Positions 8,252 to 17,767 of a DNA stretch of 64,000 nucleotides are shown here, piece by piece. The number at the start of each line of letters is the position of its first letter. The first letter of the stretch is position 1. The translations under genes were made by a program, and so were the position numbers. The notes under the pieces were generated by a model. That model searched no databases. It had not been told where the DNA came from and worked only from the letters and a program-made list of their open reading frames with translations. The stretch covers positions 1-64,000 of the forward strand of contig NZ_CZVW01000002.1 of assembly GCF_001536065.1 (NCBI RefSeq), in the 5' to 3' direction. This DNA is from Candidatus Chryseopegocella kryptomonas (lineage in GTDB: Bacteria; Bacteroidota; Ignavibacteria; Kryptoniales; Kryptoniaceae).

Positions 8252-11199
8252 TAGATAAAAAATTTAAAATAAAGCCTATTCCAGACAGTGAAATAAACCT
8301 ATCGGAAAATGATATTCTTGGCACTTCCGTTTATGTGGAAACTATCAAGCAAATAATAGAAAATCCAGAAACACCAACACCATTAACAATTGCTCTCTTT
8401 GGTTCGTGGGGGTCAGGGAAATCATCCATCATAAAAACACTTGAAGAGATTTACAAGAAAGAAACCAAAAACATTAAGTTTTTTGTATACGATGCTTGGA
8501 AATACTCAAAAGATGATTTTAGAAGAACATTTATTTTAGATTTAAGAAAAAATTTTGGATTAACTACAAAAGAAGAGGAAGAATTATTTTATAGAGATAA
8601 ATCTGAAGAGATACGATTTAAACCAAGGCTTGACATATGGACTGTTATTATATTTATATTCTCGCTTCTCTTAACCTTTTTAACTTCCTACTTTTTAAAA
8701 CTTGCCAGTGTTTTAAATAACATTTTAGGTGCTTTATCCTTTTCAACATTATTAAGCGTTTTGTTTTCCTTTTTTAGGAGTGCTCTGATTTATCATAAAA
8801 TAGCTATCACTACATCTAAACTGTTTGCTCCAGAGCAGTTTGAAAATAGGTTTAGGAATACTATTAATGAAATTATAAAGAATGGAGAAAAATTAGTTAT
8901 CGCCATAGATAATATTGATAGATGCCATAAAGAACAAGCTTTTGAAATTCTTTTAACTGTAAAAACCTTTCTTGGGCATAAAAATGTTATTTTCATTATC
9001 CCGGTTGACGATAAAGGGTTTAAATCTTATTTACAAATGTCAAATAGAGATGCAGATGAGTTCTTGCGAAAGCTTTTCAATGTATCAACTACTATCAGAA
9101 GCTTTTCTTCAAGCGAACTATATGATTTTGGTCTTAAATTATGTGAAAAATATGAAATTGATTTTCCCAAAAAAGAAACAGTTATTTCTTTAATCTGTCA
9201 AGAATTTTCAAGAAACCCGAGAAGAATAATTCAGTTTTTAAACAATTTACAAGTTGAATATAATTTAGCAATAGAGCAGGAAAAAGGGGGATTTATACCT
9301 TCTGGTTCAATTACCAACAATATAGAAATGCTCGTTAAATTACTTATTATAAGAGAAGAATACCCTGAACTTTACGAAAAGATGAAAGACAATAAATCTT
9401 TACTTCAAACTATAACTGATGATTTAAAAGCAGGTAGATTTAACAAAAATGGTGAATTATGGGATAATGGAAATATAAAACTCACAGAGGAAGAATATAG
9501 ATTTTTGATGAGAACCGCCAACATCGTATTAGATGAGGCAAGATTAGAACCATTTTTTATTGTTAAAGATATTTTTAAAGATGTTCCTGATAAAATTGAA
9601 GAACTAGTTCTAAGTCAAGATTGGAAGTCTATTAAAGAGTATATAGATAAAGGGCAAGTTACATTTGATAAACTAATATATTTTATTGAAACCAAAATAG
9701 ATGAAGATGTAATAAAAAGAAAACTTTACGATACTTCTGGATTTAATCTTCTGTCATTACTGCTTAAAATTATAGTTGATAAGGGAGATGAAAATTTTGC
9801 TCTGCGAGACAAAATCATTTCTTTTTTGAATATCAAACATCTCTGGAAAAATCCTTCTAACTACCCAATTAAAGAGTTAGCTCTATCTTTAAGATGGCTA
9901 AAGACTAAAGGAATAGATGAACCCATAAACTATGTTATAGAAGCGATGAATAACACCAAAAATTTGACAGATAAAAATTTGATAATTTTATTGAAAGAAT
10001 TCATAAATGTTTTTAAAAAGGACGAAACCATACTTTCCAAAATTAAAGATAAGTTTTCTGAAATTTTATTAAAAGATTTTACTTTATATAATGACTTTAA
10101 GGATATTATAGAAAGTGAAAGCATAAAGTATCTTCTTGATAATAACTTTGTTAAACAGATAATCCCCACACTATCTCAGGATTTTAATCAAAATCTAACC
10201 AAGGAAAAAATAAAAATAATTAAAGCTTTAAATAAACACGAAGTACTGGATGATGATAACATTATTCAATATATCAATAGATGCATTCAATATGCTGGGA
10301 TTTTACAAAATTATAACAACTGGATCATCTTTGGGTTCTGGCTTGAAGCATTAGTTGGTTTTGTGAATAAATTAAAAAATAACAATACATTATCTAATCT
10401 TTATAGCTTTCTATCTCAAAATTATAACTTTCTGATTACAAATTACAATAATGGATACTTTGGGGAAGATCAAATTAAAGTTTATAAAGCTTATATAAAT
10501 GTGCTTGGGGAATTTTATTTATCAACAGATCATTCTAATTATAGACAAAATATTTCAAGTTGGCTTAATGCTTTTAGTAATCCAATTAATTTAGATGTTT
10601 TTTCGCAAGTTTATAAGGTTTATAGAAAAATAATCAGCGAAACCCAAGATTGGCAAACACTTATTCAGTTTATAATTAATCAACTTATTAATCAAAATAA
10701 CTGGGACTATAAGAAAGTTATTATTGAAACTGTTAATTTGACGCTTACTAAAACAAACGAGAATAAAGGTTTAAATCAAGCACAGATTAATCAAGTATTA
10801 TCACATTATTTTGATTTATTTATAAAGGGCAACGAGGAGATTGAAAAATATATTTTAGAAATTTCTCAAAGTGAATTTATTGGAAATAAGGTAATAGATT
10901 ATCTCTTAGATTTACCTTCAAACTATCTGGAAAAAGTTCTTTCAATCTTAGAAAGCTTAATTGATAAATATGGATTTGAAAGGTTTTATCCAAAAATTAA
11001 AGAGTTACTTGCAAGTTCCAATCCGAGAGAACAAGAAATGGGTATAGAATTACTACATATTTTAAAAGAAAAAATACCAAACGATAAGAAAGAAACAATT
11101 AAACATCTCCTTTCTGACATAGATTTAGAAAAAATTACAGACGAAGCACGACAAAAATTAAAAGCTATTGAGAAGTATTTACAATCAAACACGGGGTAG
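8248..11199 (+). CDS. KAP-family P-loop NTPase, candidate HmaC-like defence ATPase
   Basis: Protein of 983 residues. The N-terminal KAP-type NTPase has Walker A GSWGSGKSS (Lys58) and Walker B LVIAIDNIDR (Asp221). Between the two lies a pair of membrane segments (about residues 130-180, DIWTVIIFIFSLLLTFL and following), as is typical of KAP ATPases. The C-terminal 600 residues are helical, rich in Asn, Lys and Ile, and suggest alpha-helical repeats; I cannot name the fold. It follows the methylase with a 4-base ATGA overlap. KAP ATPases often accompany anti-phage genes. With the upstream helicase and methylase it forms the trio I recall as Hma (Helicase, Methylase, ATPase). Low GC and high Asn content set it apart from the core genes. 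Confidence 0.85.
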   Translation: MIDKKFKIKPIPDSEINLSENDILGTSVYVETIKQIIENPETPTPLTIALFGSWGSGKSSIIKTLEEIYKKETKNIKFFVYDAWKYSKDDFRRTFILDLRKNFGLTTKEEEELFYRDKSEEIRFKPRLDIWTVIIFIFSLLLTFLTSYFLKLASVLNNILGALSFSTLLSVLFSFFRSALIYHKIAITTSKLFAPEQFENRFRNTINEIIKNGEKLVIAIDNIDRCHKEQAFEILLTVKTFLGHKNVIFIIPVDDKGFKSYLQMSNRDADEFLRKLFNVSTTIRSFSSSELYDFGLKLCEKYEIDFPKKETVISLICQEFSRNPRRIIQFLNNLQVEYNLAIEQEKGGFIPSGSITNNIEMLVKLLIIREEYPELYEKMKDNKSLLQTITDDLKAGRFNKNGELWDNGNIKLTEEEYRFLMRTANIVLDEARLEPFFIVKDIFKDVPDKIEELVLSQDWKSIKEYIDKGQVTFDKLIYFIETKIDEDVIKRKLYDTSGFNLLSLLLKIIVDKGDENFALRDKIISFLNIKHLWKNPSNYPIKELALSLRWLKTKGIDEPINYVIEAMNNTKNLTDKNLIILLKEFINVFKKDETILSKIKDKFSEILLKDFTLYNDFKDIIESESIKYLLDNNFVKQIIPTLSQDFNQNLTKEKIKIIKALNKHEVLDDDNIIQYINRCIQYAGILQNYNNWIIFGFWLEALVGFVNKLKNNNTLSNLYSFLSQNYNFLITNYNNGYFGEDQIKVYKAYINVLGEFYLSTDHSNYRQNISSWLNAFSNPINLDVFSQVYKVYRKIISETQDWQTLIQFIINQLINQNNWDYKKVIIETVNLTLTKTNENKGLNQAQINQVLSHYFDLFIKGNEEIEKYILEISQSEFIGNKVIDYLLDLPSNYLEKVLSILESLIDKYGFERFYPKIKELLASSNPREQEMGIELLHILKEKIPNDKKETIKHLLSDIDLEKITDEARQKLKAIEKYLQSNTG

Positions 11200-11208
11200 A
11201 AGAAATTT

Positions 11209-11364
11209 ATGTCTGAGAAGTCATTCAAAGTTGGAGTTAATCCAGCAGTTATAAAATGGGCGAGAGAGCACAGGAGATAGATTGTTGAAGAAGTATCTAA
11301 AAAGAAATTGAAGATGGTAAAAGAATTGCCAACTTTGGGGCATATTAAGATTCTTGCTTTTTAA
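11209..11364 (+). pseudogene. Remnant of an XRE-HTH/ImmA-IrrE type gene
   Basis: ATG 11209 begins MSEKSFKVGVNPAVIKWARE, the typical first helix of XRE-ImmA/IrrE proteins (pattern VNPxxLKWARExAGLS). A TAG stops it at 11278-11280 after 23 residues. The same frame continues with IVEEVSKKKLKMVKELPTLG and HIKILAF, matching the next helices (EEVAKKL, then FPTLGQLxxLA), and stops at 11362-11364. The metallopeptidase half is absent. This is a truncated, stop-interrupted relic, probably of a regulator or toxin-antitoxin partner, lying directly behind the ATPase gene. The 240 bases from 11365 to 11603 hold nothing else I can recognise. Confidence 0.7.
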
Positions 11365-11603
11365 ACTTATCAAATCAAACCGGATAGAAAACTTCAGAGA
11401 CAAATTTGCTTGAGTTTGGGTAAAGGGAAATGATGAAATGTAAAAACTTGCTTTAATCAACTTTGGAAATGTTTGGCATTGGTTTTAGATCTCTTTAATT
11501 GAGGTATCATTTTTTGATGTGATATAAAGCACAAAAAAATCTTGAAAAATTTTTAAAATTTTAATTGAATTTCTTACAGTTTAACAAAAACGGAGGTGCT
11601 ACA

Positions 11604-13994
11604 ATGAAAAAAGCATTCGTTTATCCGCTTTTGTTCATCCTTTTAGTGTTTAACTCTTTTTCTCAAGTAAAGTGGGTCACCAGATCTGGCTGGCTCAACG
11701 ATATTTCCGACGATGGTAAAGTTGCAGTGGGTAGCGTAGAGAGTACTTATGGAACTCCAACTATCTTTTTTATCTATCCTGATAGCGTAACTTACCAAAA
11801 CTTTGGTTGGTGGCTTGGTGCAATGACAAGTGTTTCGTCTGATGGGAAAGTAGCTGTTGGTGGATATTATAGTTATGAAACGCGTAACGCTTATGTCTGG
11901 TTTGCCAATTCTGGATTTAGTTTATTACCTGGTTCACCATCTGCTCAAGCATTCGCTATCACAAGTGATGGCTCATTAGGTTTTGGGTGGTCACTTTTTA
12001 CCTATGGTTGCCCACGAGATCCAAATAGCTACAGACATCATTGGCCAACTGTATGGGATTTGAAAGCAAGTCCAATTACAAGAAGCGATCTTCCAAATCC
12101 AAGTCCAATTGACTCTAACTGTGGTGCTGTATACGAAATTTGGGATGTATCCGATGATGGAAAAACTCTTTTGCTTCTTGGAAGTTGGGGTTGGCAAGAT
12201 ATAAAAGTAGTTCATCTTAAAAATGATGGTTCTCTTGATTGGTGGGTTTCACTTAATGGACCAACAGGTTATCCATACGCTCGGGCAGTATCGATCTCAG
12301 GTGATGGGACTATCGTTGTTGGCTATGTAGATAGCATAAATATAAACTTCAATGAGCCAGTACCAGTGATGTGGAGGGCATCAAACAATTGGCAACCTGA
12401 AATACTTGCAAGATTTCCATATATGAGAGCTCGTGCTTATGATGTTAATACAAACGCTGGAATTATTACTGGAACAGCTATGACGCCTGGATGGGTTTGG
12501 GAAGCTGTTATCTGGGATATATCAACGGCAACTCAACGAGTGAAGCGAGTTTCAGATTTTTATGAAGTTGATGGACGACTTGAAAGTGCTGGGAGAATTT
12601 CAAGAAATGGTCGCTTTGTGATAGTCAAAGGTGTTGATAAAAATAATCAAGGTGGTTGGGGTGTGCTTGACTTGACATTGAGAAAGGATTATAAAAATAG
12701 CGTCAATGGTCGTCTTCTTTGGCTTGGAAAACTTCCATATTCATATAGGATTACTCCAACAGCTGTCTCTTCAGATGGCTCGGTTGTTACTGGTTATACA
12801 GGAGATGGAGCAAGTGGAACAAACAAATCTTTCAGATGGACACAGCAAACGGGTCTTGTTCCATTAAGGGGTCACCGATATCTTGATGATTGGGCGAATT
12901 CAATGACGCCAGATGGAAAATTGATAGTTGGACGAGCTGCTTTTTACGAAGGCTCTTCCGTGGTAGATCGTACATTTGTTTGGAGAGATACGACAGGTGC
13001 TCTTGAAAATCTTTTGCCTAACATTACATCAATCGCAAATGATATTTCTTCTGATGGTTCAACAATAGTTGGTTATGCATATCCATCGGGTTCAAAACAT
13101 GCATATAGATGGAATGTTGTTGATGGATTTCAAGATCTTGGAACGCTTGGGGGTAGAGAAAGCGAAGCTTGGGCTGTTTCTTCCGATGGTTCTGTTGTCG
13201 TTGGTTGGTCACAAGATTCATCAGGCTATACGAAAGCATTCCGTTGGGTAAAAGGAATTGGGATGCAGAATCTTGGAATTCAATCAAGAGAAAGTTATGC
13301 AACTGATGTTTCACCAGATGGTAAGACGGTGATTGGTTATTTTAGAGCCCCGGATGGTGGATTTAATCTTTTCAGATGGAATGTTTCAAGTGGATTTACT
13401 GATTTGGGCAGAAAGGATTGGGGCATTAGCACTGTGTTTGTAGAAGCACCAAAAATGTCAAGCGATGGATCAAGAATAGTTGGGACTTATGCTGTATCCG
13501 GTGGGTCAAGACCTTTCCTTTGGACAGCTGATTCTGGATTTATTGATCTAAATCAAATGTTTTCTGACATCTTAAATGATGGTTCTGTTTTAGTTAATGC
13601 AACTGCAATTTCTCCAAATGGTAAATTTATCGTTGGGCGTGGATATAATGCATTTAATGGACAGGAAAATGTGTATCTTCTTGAGTTGAATTTCACGACT
13701 TCTGTTTTGGAAAAGTCGCAGGTTGTGCCCGTATCTTTTAATCTTTATCAGAATTATCCAAATCCATTTAATCCATCTACAACGATTGAGTTTGACATAC
13801 CTGAGAGAACATTTGTTAAGTTAGTTGTTTACGATATCCTTGGGAGGGAGATAGCAACAATTGTGGATAAGGAGCTTGATCCAGGTAGGTATAAAGTTAA
13901 TTTCAACGCAGAGAATTTATCAAACGGTATTTATTTCTACACATTAAAGACGGCAAAATTTACAAAGACTAATAAGATGGTTCTATTGAAATAA
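11604..13994 (+). CDS. Secreted HAF-repeat protein with T9SS sorting domain
   Basis: Protein of 796 residues. ATG 11604 follows a clear GGAGGT (11592-11597). It has a signal peptide (MKKAFVYPLLFILLVFNSFS). The body is built from many imperfect repeats of about 40-50 residues around ISSDGSVVVGWS, with F/YRW at their ends (for example AFRWVKGIGMQNLG), as in HAF-family extracellular repeats. The last 80 residues form a type IX secretion sorting domain: NLYQNYPNPFNPSTTIEF, then YDILGREI, GRYKVNF, SNGIYFYTL and a final KMVLLK. It is therefore predicted to be exported by Sec and delivered to the surface by T9SS, with the C-terminal domain cleaved. Function unknown; a beta-propeller-like fold is likely. 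It stands alone, with a terminator at 14003. Confidence 0.88.
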   Translation: MKKAFVYPLLFILLVFNSFSQVKWVTRSGWLNDISDDGKVAVGSVESTYGTPTIFFIYPDSVTYQNFGWWLGAMTSVSSDGKVAVGGYYSYETRNAYVWFANSGFSLLPGSPSAQAFAITSDGSLGFGWSLFTYGCPRDPNSYRHHWPTVWDLKASPITRSDLPNPSPIDSNCGAVYEIWDVSDDGKTLLLLGSWGWQDIKVVHLKNDGSLDWWVSLNGPTGYPYARAVSISGDGTIVVGYVDSININFNEPVPVMWRASNNWQPEILARFPYMRARAYDVNTNAGIITGTAMTPGWVWEAVIWDISTATQRVKRVSDFYEVDGRLESAGRISRNGRFVIVKGVDKNNQGGWGVLDLTLRKDYKNSVNGRLLWLGKLPYSYRITPTAVSSDGSVVTGYTGDGASGTNKSFRWTQQTGLVPLRGHRYLDDWANSMTPDGKLIVGRAAFYEGSSVVDRTFVWRDTTGALENLLPNITSIANDISSDGSTIVGYAYPSGSKHAYRWNVVDGFQDLGTLGGRESEAWAVSSDGSVVVGWSQDSSGYTKAFRWVKGIGMQNLGIQSRESYATDVSPDGKTVIGYFRAPDGGFNLFRWNVSSGFTDLGRKDWGISTVFVEAPKMSSDGSRIVGTYAVSGGSRPFLWTADSGFIDLNQMFSDILNDGSVLVNATAISPNGKFIVGRGYNAFNGQENVYLLELNFTTSVLEKSQVVPVSFNLYQNYPNPFNPSTTIEFDIPERTFVKLVVYDILGREIATIVDKELDPGRYKVNFNAENLSNGIYFYTLKTAKFTKTNKMVLLK

Positions 13995-14002
13995 AAATTT
14001 CA

Positions 14003-14023
14003 GCCCCGGCTTTATGCCGGGGC
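14003..14023 (+). terminator. Terminator hairpin after the HAF-repeat gene
   Basis: An 8-bp GC-rich stem (GCCCCGGC / GCCGGGGC) with a TTTAT loop starts 8 bases after the stop codon. The tail is a weak ATTT. It could also act for the opposite-strand gene that ends at 14060. Confidence 0.7.
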
Positions 14024-14059
14024 ATTTCGGTATTTGAAGAAGTGGAACTTCAGAAAAAA

Positions 14060-15232
14060 CTAAAATTTTGACACCAAATAACAAATCTGTGAGCAAAGGA
14101 GCCCGCCGTAAATTCCAAATATATTGCCTGCGACAGCCATTAAGAGTCCAACAGGTGCAAGTGCACTTTGATAAACAGATGCAACAATTGGAGCTGTAAC
14201 AGGACCACCGATGTTGGCTTGACTGCTTGTTGCCATCAAGAACATAGGTGCTTTTATCAACCTTCCGACAATAAATAAACACATAGCGTGAATCAATATC
14301 CACAAAACTCCCATAATCATAAAAATTGGTGTCTCAAAAACTCCGTATATATTTGCTCTTGCGCCGACCGATGCGAGAAGTAAATAAAGCATAAAATTTC
14401 CAATATGTGTTGAGCCCGAATTTTCAAGTTCGGATAATTTTGTAAATGATAAAATAACTCCAAGCGTCGTCGCAATTATTATTCCCCAAGTGTAATGAGT
14501 TATGATTTCCCCAGCTTGTGGGAAAAAGTTTCCAATTTTCAATGATAAAATTCCACCGACGAAAGCGACGAAAATCATTGTTGCTAAATCAACAAAGGTT
14601 AAAAATTTTTTCTTTGCCTCTTTCAAATCCTGCAATTTTTTGTTAAGTTCAAGCAAAATTGTTTTATCAACGCGATTGAATTCATCAACTTTATCTTGAA
14701 AGGCAGAAAGAAAAATAACGACACCCATCCATCCATATCCGACCACTGTATCAACAACTATCAATGGAGCAAGGAGTGATTCAGGTGTTCCAATACTTTG
14801 AGCTATTGCAAGCATTGTTGCGCTTCCGCCCATCCAGCTTCCCGAGAGTGCGCCAATTCCTTTCCACGCATCAGGTGGAAGCCAGTGCTTGAAAATTAAC
14901 AGAACAATTGGACCACCAATGATTATCCCAAATGAGCCGGTGAAAAACATAACGATGGCTTTTAAACCAAGTTTTATGATAACGGGAATGTTTGCGGAAA
15001 GAAGGAGCAAAATGAGAGCAGACGGCAAAAGATAAATTTTTGTCCAGTTGTAAAATTCGGATTCCCTCGGAATTATCCCGATCGCAGATGATAACATCGG
15101 GAGGAAATAAACCCAGATCACGGGCGGAAGATACTTGAAAAATTTTGATAGAAACTTAACTTGGCTTGCTTGATATATCAGAAAAATTAAAAAAACAAGG
15201 TATGCGAAAATTTCAGTTGGGTTCGTCAGCAA
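14060..15232 (-). CDS. DUF819 family membrane protein (putative permease)
   Basis: Polytopic membrane protein of 390 residues with about 10 hydrophobic helices, in two halves joined by a charged segment (NKKLQDLKEAKKKF) near residue 200. Glycine-rich signatures such as GALSGSWMGGSATMLAIA and SQANIGGPVTAPIVASVY fit the DUF819 (YjcL-like) family, which resembles ion/solute carriers. The substrate is unknown. It lies 12 bases after the NlpC/P60 gene on the same strand, so the two are probably co-transcribed. The start codon follows directly from the reading frame, and no strong Shine-Dalgarno site decides it. Confidence 0.8.
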   Translation of the reverse strand: MLTNPTEIFAYLVFLIFLIYQASQVKFLSKFFKYLPPVIWVYFLPMLSSAIGIIPRESEFYNWTKIYLLPSALILLLLSANIPVIIKLGLKAIVMFFTGSFGIIIGGPIVLLIFKHWLPPDAWKGIGALSGSWMGGSATMLAIAQSIGTPESLLAPLIVVDTVVGYGWMGVVIFLSAFQDKVDEFNRVDKTILLELNKKLQDLKEAKKKFLTFVDLATMIFVAFVGGILSLKIGNFFPQAGEIITHYTWGIIIATTLGVILSFTKLSELENSGSTHIGNFMLYLLLASVGARANIYGVFETPIFMIMGVLWILIHAMCLFIVGRLIKAPMFLMATSSQANIGGPVTAPIVASVYQSALAPVGLLMAVAGNIFGIYGGLLCSQICYLVSKF

Positions 15233-15244
15233 AACATTTCCAAA

Positions 15245-16384
15245 TTATTTTTCAATCAAACGCTTTGCCCTTATAAAAGTTTTGTATCTGTATTCGTTAA
15301 AGTTTGGAGCTTTGGGGTCAAAACTATCAATGCTAACTTTACCAGAACAGTGGATAAATTCTTTGTTTCCGATATAAATTCCAACATGCGTAATTTTTTC
15401 TGGCTTTCCATCTTCAGCTTTTTGACCGAAGAAAAGCAAATCGCCGGGTTTTAAATTTTCAAAATTTTCGCCGGGGTTAATTTCAATTCCAAGTTTTGAT
15501 TGTTGATCCGCATCTCGTGGCAATTCAAAACCATTCATTTTGAAGACAATTTTTGTAAAGCCTGAGCAATCAAATCCTCTCACGCTTGTCCCACCCCAAA
15601 GATACGGGAAGCCGACAAATTTTTTAGCAGTGTTAATTATATTACTTGCGTTCAAATTTACAGCATTGCGCCATCTGTTAAGTTCAACAACAGCATTTTT
15701 ATCAACATAGCCAGTTCTTTTATCCGGGAGAATTACCTTAACCCATTTCCCGTCACTTTCTTTTTCTTCAAGACCAAGGACATTCCCCATTGATAGATCG
15801 CTAACGGGAATGGAATTTTTATCTTTCTGCGAATAAACGAAACCGAAATAATCAATGAAGATAACTTTTTTAAGATTTTTCCATTTTTCAAGTTCGGCTT
15901 TATTAAAAATCGCAAGCCCTCCTTCCTCAATCCAGCCGATATAGTTTTCCGGTGGCTCGGTTTGAACTAAATACCAATAGCCATGCTTTTTTAAGATCTT
16001 AACATTGCTTCCCATCAAGATTTGATTCACAAGTTCTGCTTGATGTGCTGGTTTTGCTCTCATATTTGCGACGCTAACGGAGATAACACCGTAAATTTTA
16101 TCCCCGAGTTCAGGCGATGGAAGCACAACTATGCTGTCAATTATGTTAAATGTGGATTTTAATTGCGAAAGAAGTTCATCTTTTGCTTCTTTTTGTGTTG
16201 TTTCACCTTTTAAGATCAAGTTTCCATCTTTATCATAAAATTCAACTTCAAAAATTTCTATTCTTTTATCTGGGGCATATTTTTTTGAGACAGCGTCAAT
16301 GACTTTCTTTAAATCGGGCTTTGATGATTCCTGAGCCAGAAGCGTTGAGAAAAGAGCAAAGATTAAAGCAATTGTCTTTTTCAT
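15245..16384 (-). CDS. Secreted NlpC/P60 peptidoglycan hydrolase with SH3 domains
   Basis: Protein of 379 residues with signal peptide MKKTIALIFALFSTLLAQ. The N-terminal 110 residues are a charged domain of unknown type. Two bacterial SH3-like domains follow (VSVANMRAKPAHQAELV around 115; the second near 190). The C-terminal NlpC/P60 (C40) domain has the catalytic Cys in RGFDCSGF, the His in KITHVGIYIG, and a further polar residue near EFIHCSG. It is predicted to cleave D-Glu/meso-DAP type links in the periplasm. It is the first gene of a two-gene minus-strand unit with the DUF819 permease, transcribed away from the tRNA-Val gene. Confidence 0.88.
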   Translation of the reverse strand: MKKTIALIFALFSTLLAQESSKPDLKKVIDAVSKKYAPDKRIEIFEVEFYDKDGNLILKGETTQKEAKDELLSQLKSTFNIIDSIVVLPSPELGDKIYGVISVSVANMRAKPAHQAELVNQILMGSNVKILKKHGYWYLVQTEPPENYIGWIEEGGLAIFNKAELEKWKNLKKVIFIDYFGFVYSQKDKNSIPVSDLSMGNVLGLEEKESDGKWVKVILPDKRTGYVDKNAVVELNRWRNAVNLNASNIINTAKKFVGFPYLWGGTSVRGFDCSGFTKIVFKMNGFELPRDADQQSKLGIEINPGENFENLKPGDLLFFGQKAEDGKPEKITHVGIYIGNKEFIHCSGKVSIDSFDPKAPNFNEYRYKTFIRAKRLIEK

Positions 16385-16455
16385 AACTTTGTTTCGTAAA
16401 TTTTTTAAAAAGTTAAAAAGGAGCGGTTAAATTTACAAGTGAAAATTTGGGAATT

Positions 16456-16484
16456 TTGCTTCGGATGAAAATTTTTGTTATTTT
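16456..16484 (+). promoter_or_regulatory. Sigma-70 promoter of tRNA-Val
   Basis: TTGCTT (16456-16461), a 17-base spacer, then TATTTT (16479-16484). The predicted start near 16491 lies about 5 bases before the tRNA. Confidence 0.5.
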
Positions 16485-16496
16485 TAATTTGAACTT

Positions 16497-16571
16497 GGGC
16501 GGTTAGCTCAGCTGGTTTAGAGCGCCACCCTTACAAGGTGGAGGTCAGAGGTTCGAATCCTCTACCGCCCA
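16497..16571 (+). tRNA. tRNA-Val (anticodon TAC)
   Basis: A 75-base cloverleaf. The acceptor stem pairs GGGCGGT with ACCGCCC and is followed by discriminator A. The D-arm is GCTC...GAGC. The anticodon stem CACCC/GGTGG encloses the loop TTACAA-type with anticodon TAC. The T-arm is AGAGGTTCGAATCCTCT. CCA is not encoded. Confidence 0.96.
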
Positions 16572-16636
16572 CTTAATTTTAAAAATTGAACACTCCATAA
16601 ACAAACGACAACTTAAAATCCAGCCACAACTCTATC

Positions 16637-16665
16637 TTGACATTTTCCCGTTGATAATGTATATT
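16637..16665 (+). promoter_or_regulatory. Sigma-70 promoter of prfA
   Basis: A perfect -35 TTGACA (16637-16642), a 17-base spacer and -10 TATATT (16660-16665). It lies 36 bases before the GTG start of prfA. Confidence 0.75.
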
Positions 16666-16700
16666 TATTTTCACAAAAACAAATCTTATCGCAAAATCCT

Positions 16701-17765
16701 GTGATTGATAAACTTGAAAAATTGAAAAAAAGATACGATGAATTAACACAATTGCTGTCCCAACCCGATGTTATTTCCGACTTTGAAAAATATAAAACTC
16801 TTTCAAAGGAGCATCACGAATTGTCGGAAATTGTTGAACTTTACAATAAATATCTTGAAACTGAAAAAATTTTAAACGAGACGAAATTACTTTACAGAAC
16901 GACTTCCGACCCCGAGCTTAAAGCGCTCGCACAGGAGGAAATAAATTCACTTCAAGAGAAACTGAAAAATTTGGAAGAACAACTTAAAGACGCACTCATA
17001 CCCAAGGATCCAAACGACACCAAGAACGCAATCGTTGAAATCAGAGCTGGGACAGGTGGCGAGGAAGCAGCGCTCTTTGCAGCTGATCTTTTCCGTATGT
17101 ATTCAAGATACGCGGAGAAAAAAGGATGGAAAATTGAAGTGATGGATTTTAACGAAACAGGGCTTGGGGGATTTAAAGAGATAATTTTTTATGTGACGGG
17201 AAATAATGTATATGGAACGCTCAAATACGAAAGCGGTGTCCATAGAGTTCAAAGAGTTCCGATAACCGAGTCAAGCGGTAGGATCCACACATCAGCAGCA
17301 AGCGTCGTCGTTTTGCCGGAGATTGAAGATGTTGAAATTGAAATAAATCCGGATGATTTGAAAATTGAGTTTTATCGCGCTGGGGGGCACGGTGGTCAAA
17401 ATGTTAACAAAGTTGAAACTGCAGTTAGAATCACGCACATACCAACTGGGATTGTCGTACAGTGTCAGGATGAACGCTCGCAATTCAAAAATCGTGAAAA
17501 GGCGATGAAAATTTTGAGGTCAAGGTTATATGACAAAATGATTATGGAAAAAGAAGCTGAAATTACAGCACATAGAAGAAGTTTAGTCAAAACTGGTGAT
17601 AGAAGCGAAAAAATTAGAACTTACAATTTCCCGCAAAATCGCGTCACAGATCATAGAATTAATCTCACGCTTTACAATCTTCAAGAAATTCTTGACGGGG
17701 AACTTGACCCGATAATTGAAGCATTGAAACTTGCTGATAAAAAAGAAAAACTTGAACAAAATTAA
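16701..17765 (+). CDS. prfA: Peptide chain release factor 1
   Basis: Release factor of 354 residues that ends translation at UAA and UAG. The GGQ motif is in [17 protein letters not shown], where it triggers peptidyl-tRNA hydrolysis. The sequence [20 protein letters not shown] and the [19 protein letters not shown] block are typical of RF1 rather than RF2. Length matches the family (about 355-360). The start is GTG at 16701 with no obvious Shine-Dalgarno site, 36 bases after a good promoter. It is monocistronic and convergent with the YceI gene, only 2 bases apart. Confidence 0.95.
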   Translation: MIDKLEKLKKRYDELTQLLSQPDVISDFEKYKTLSKEHHELSEIVELYNKYLETEKILNETKLLYRTTSDPELKALAQEEINSLQEKLKNLEEQLKDALIPKDPNDTKNAIVEIRAGTGGEEAALFAADLFRMYSRYAEKKGWKIEVMDFNETGLGGFKEIIFYVTGNNVYGTLKYESGVHRVQRVPITESSGRIHTSAASVVVLPEIEDVEIEINPDDLKIEFYRAGGHGGQNVNKVETAVRITHIPTGIVVQCQDERSQFKNREKAMKILRSRLYDKMIMEKEAEITAHRRSLVKTGDRSEKIRTYNFPQNRVTDHRINLTLYNLQEILDGELDPIIEALKLADKKEKLEQN

Positions 17766-17767
17766 AA

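Noticed and set aside
14060-14303. Minus-strand cysteine-rich open frame ending near 13983.
   Set aside because: It is the DUF819 permease gene in another frame; no independent start signal.
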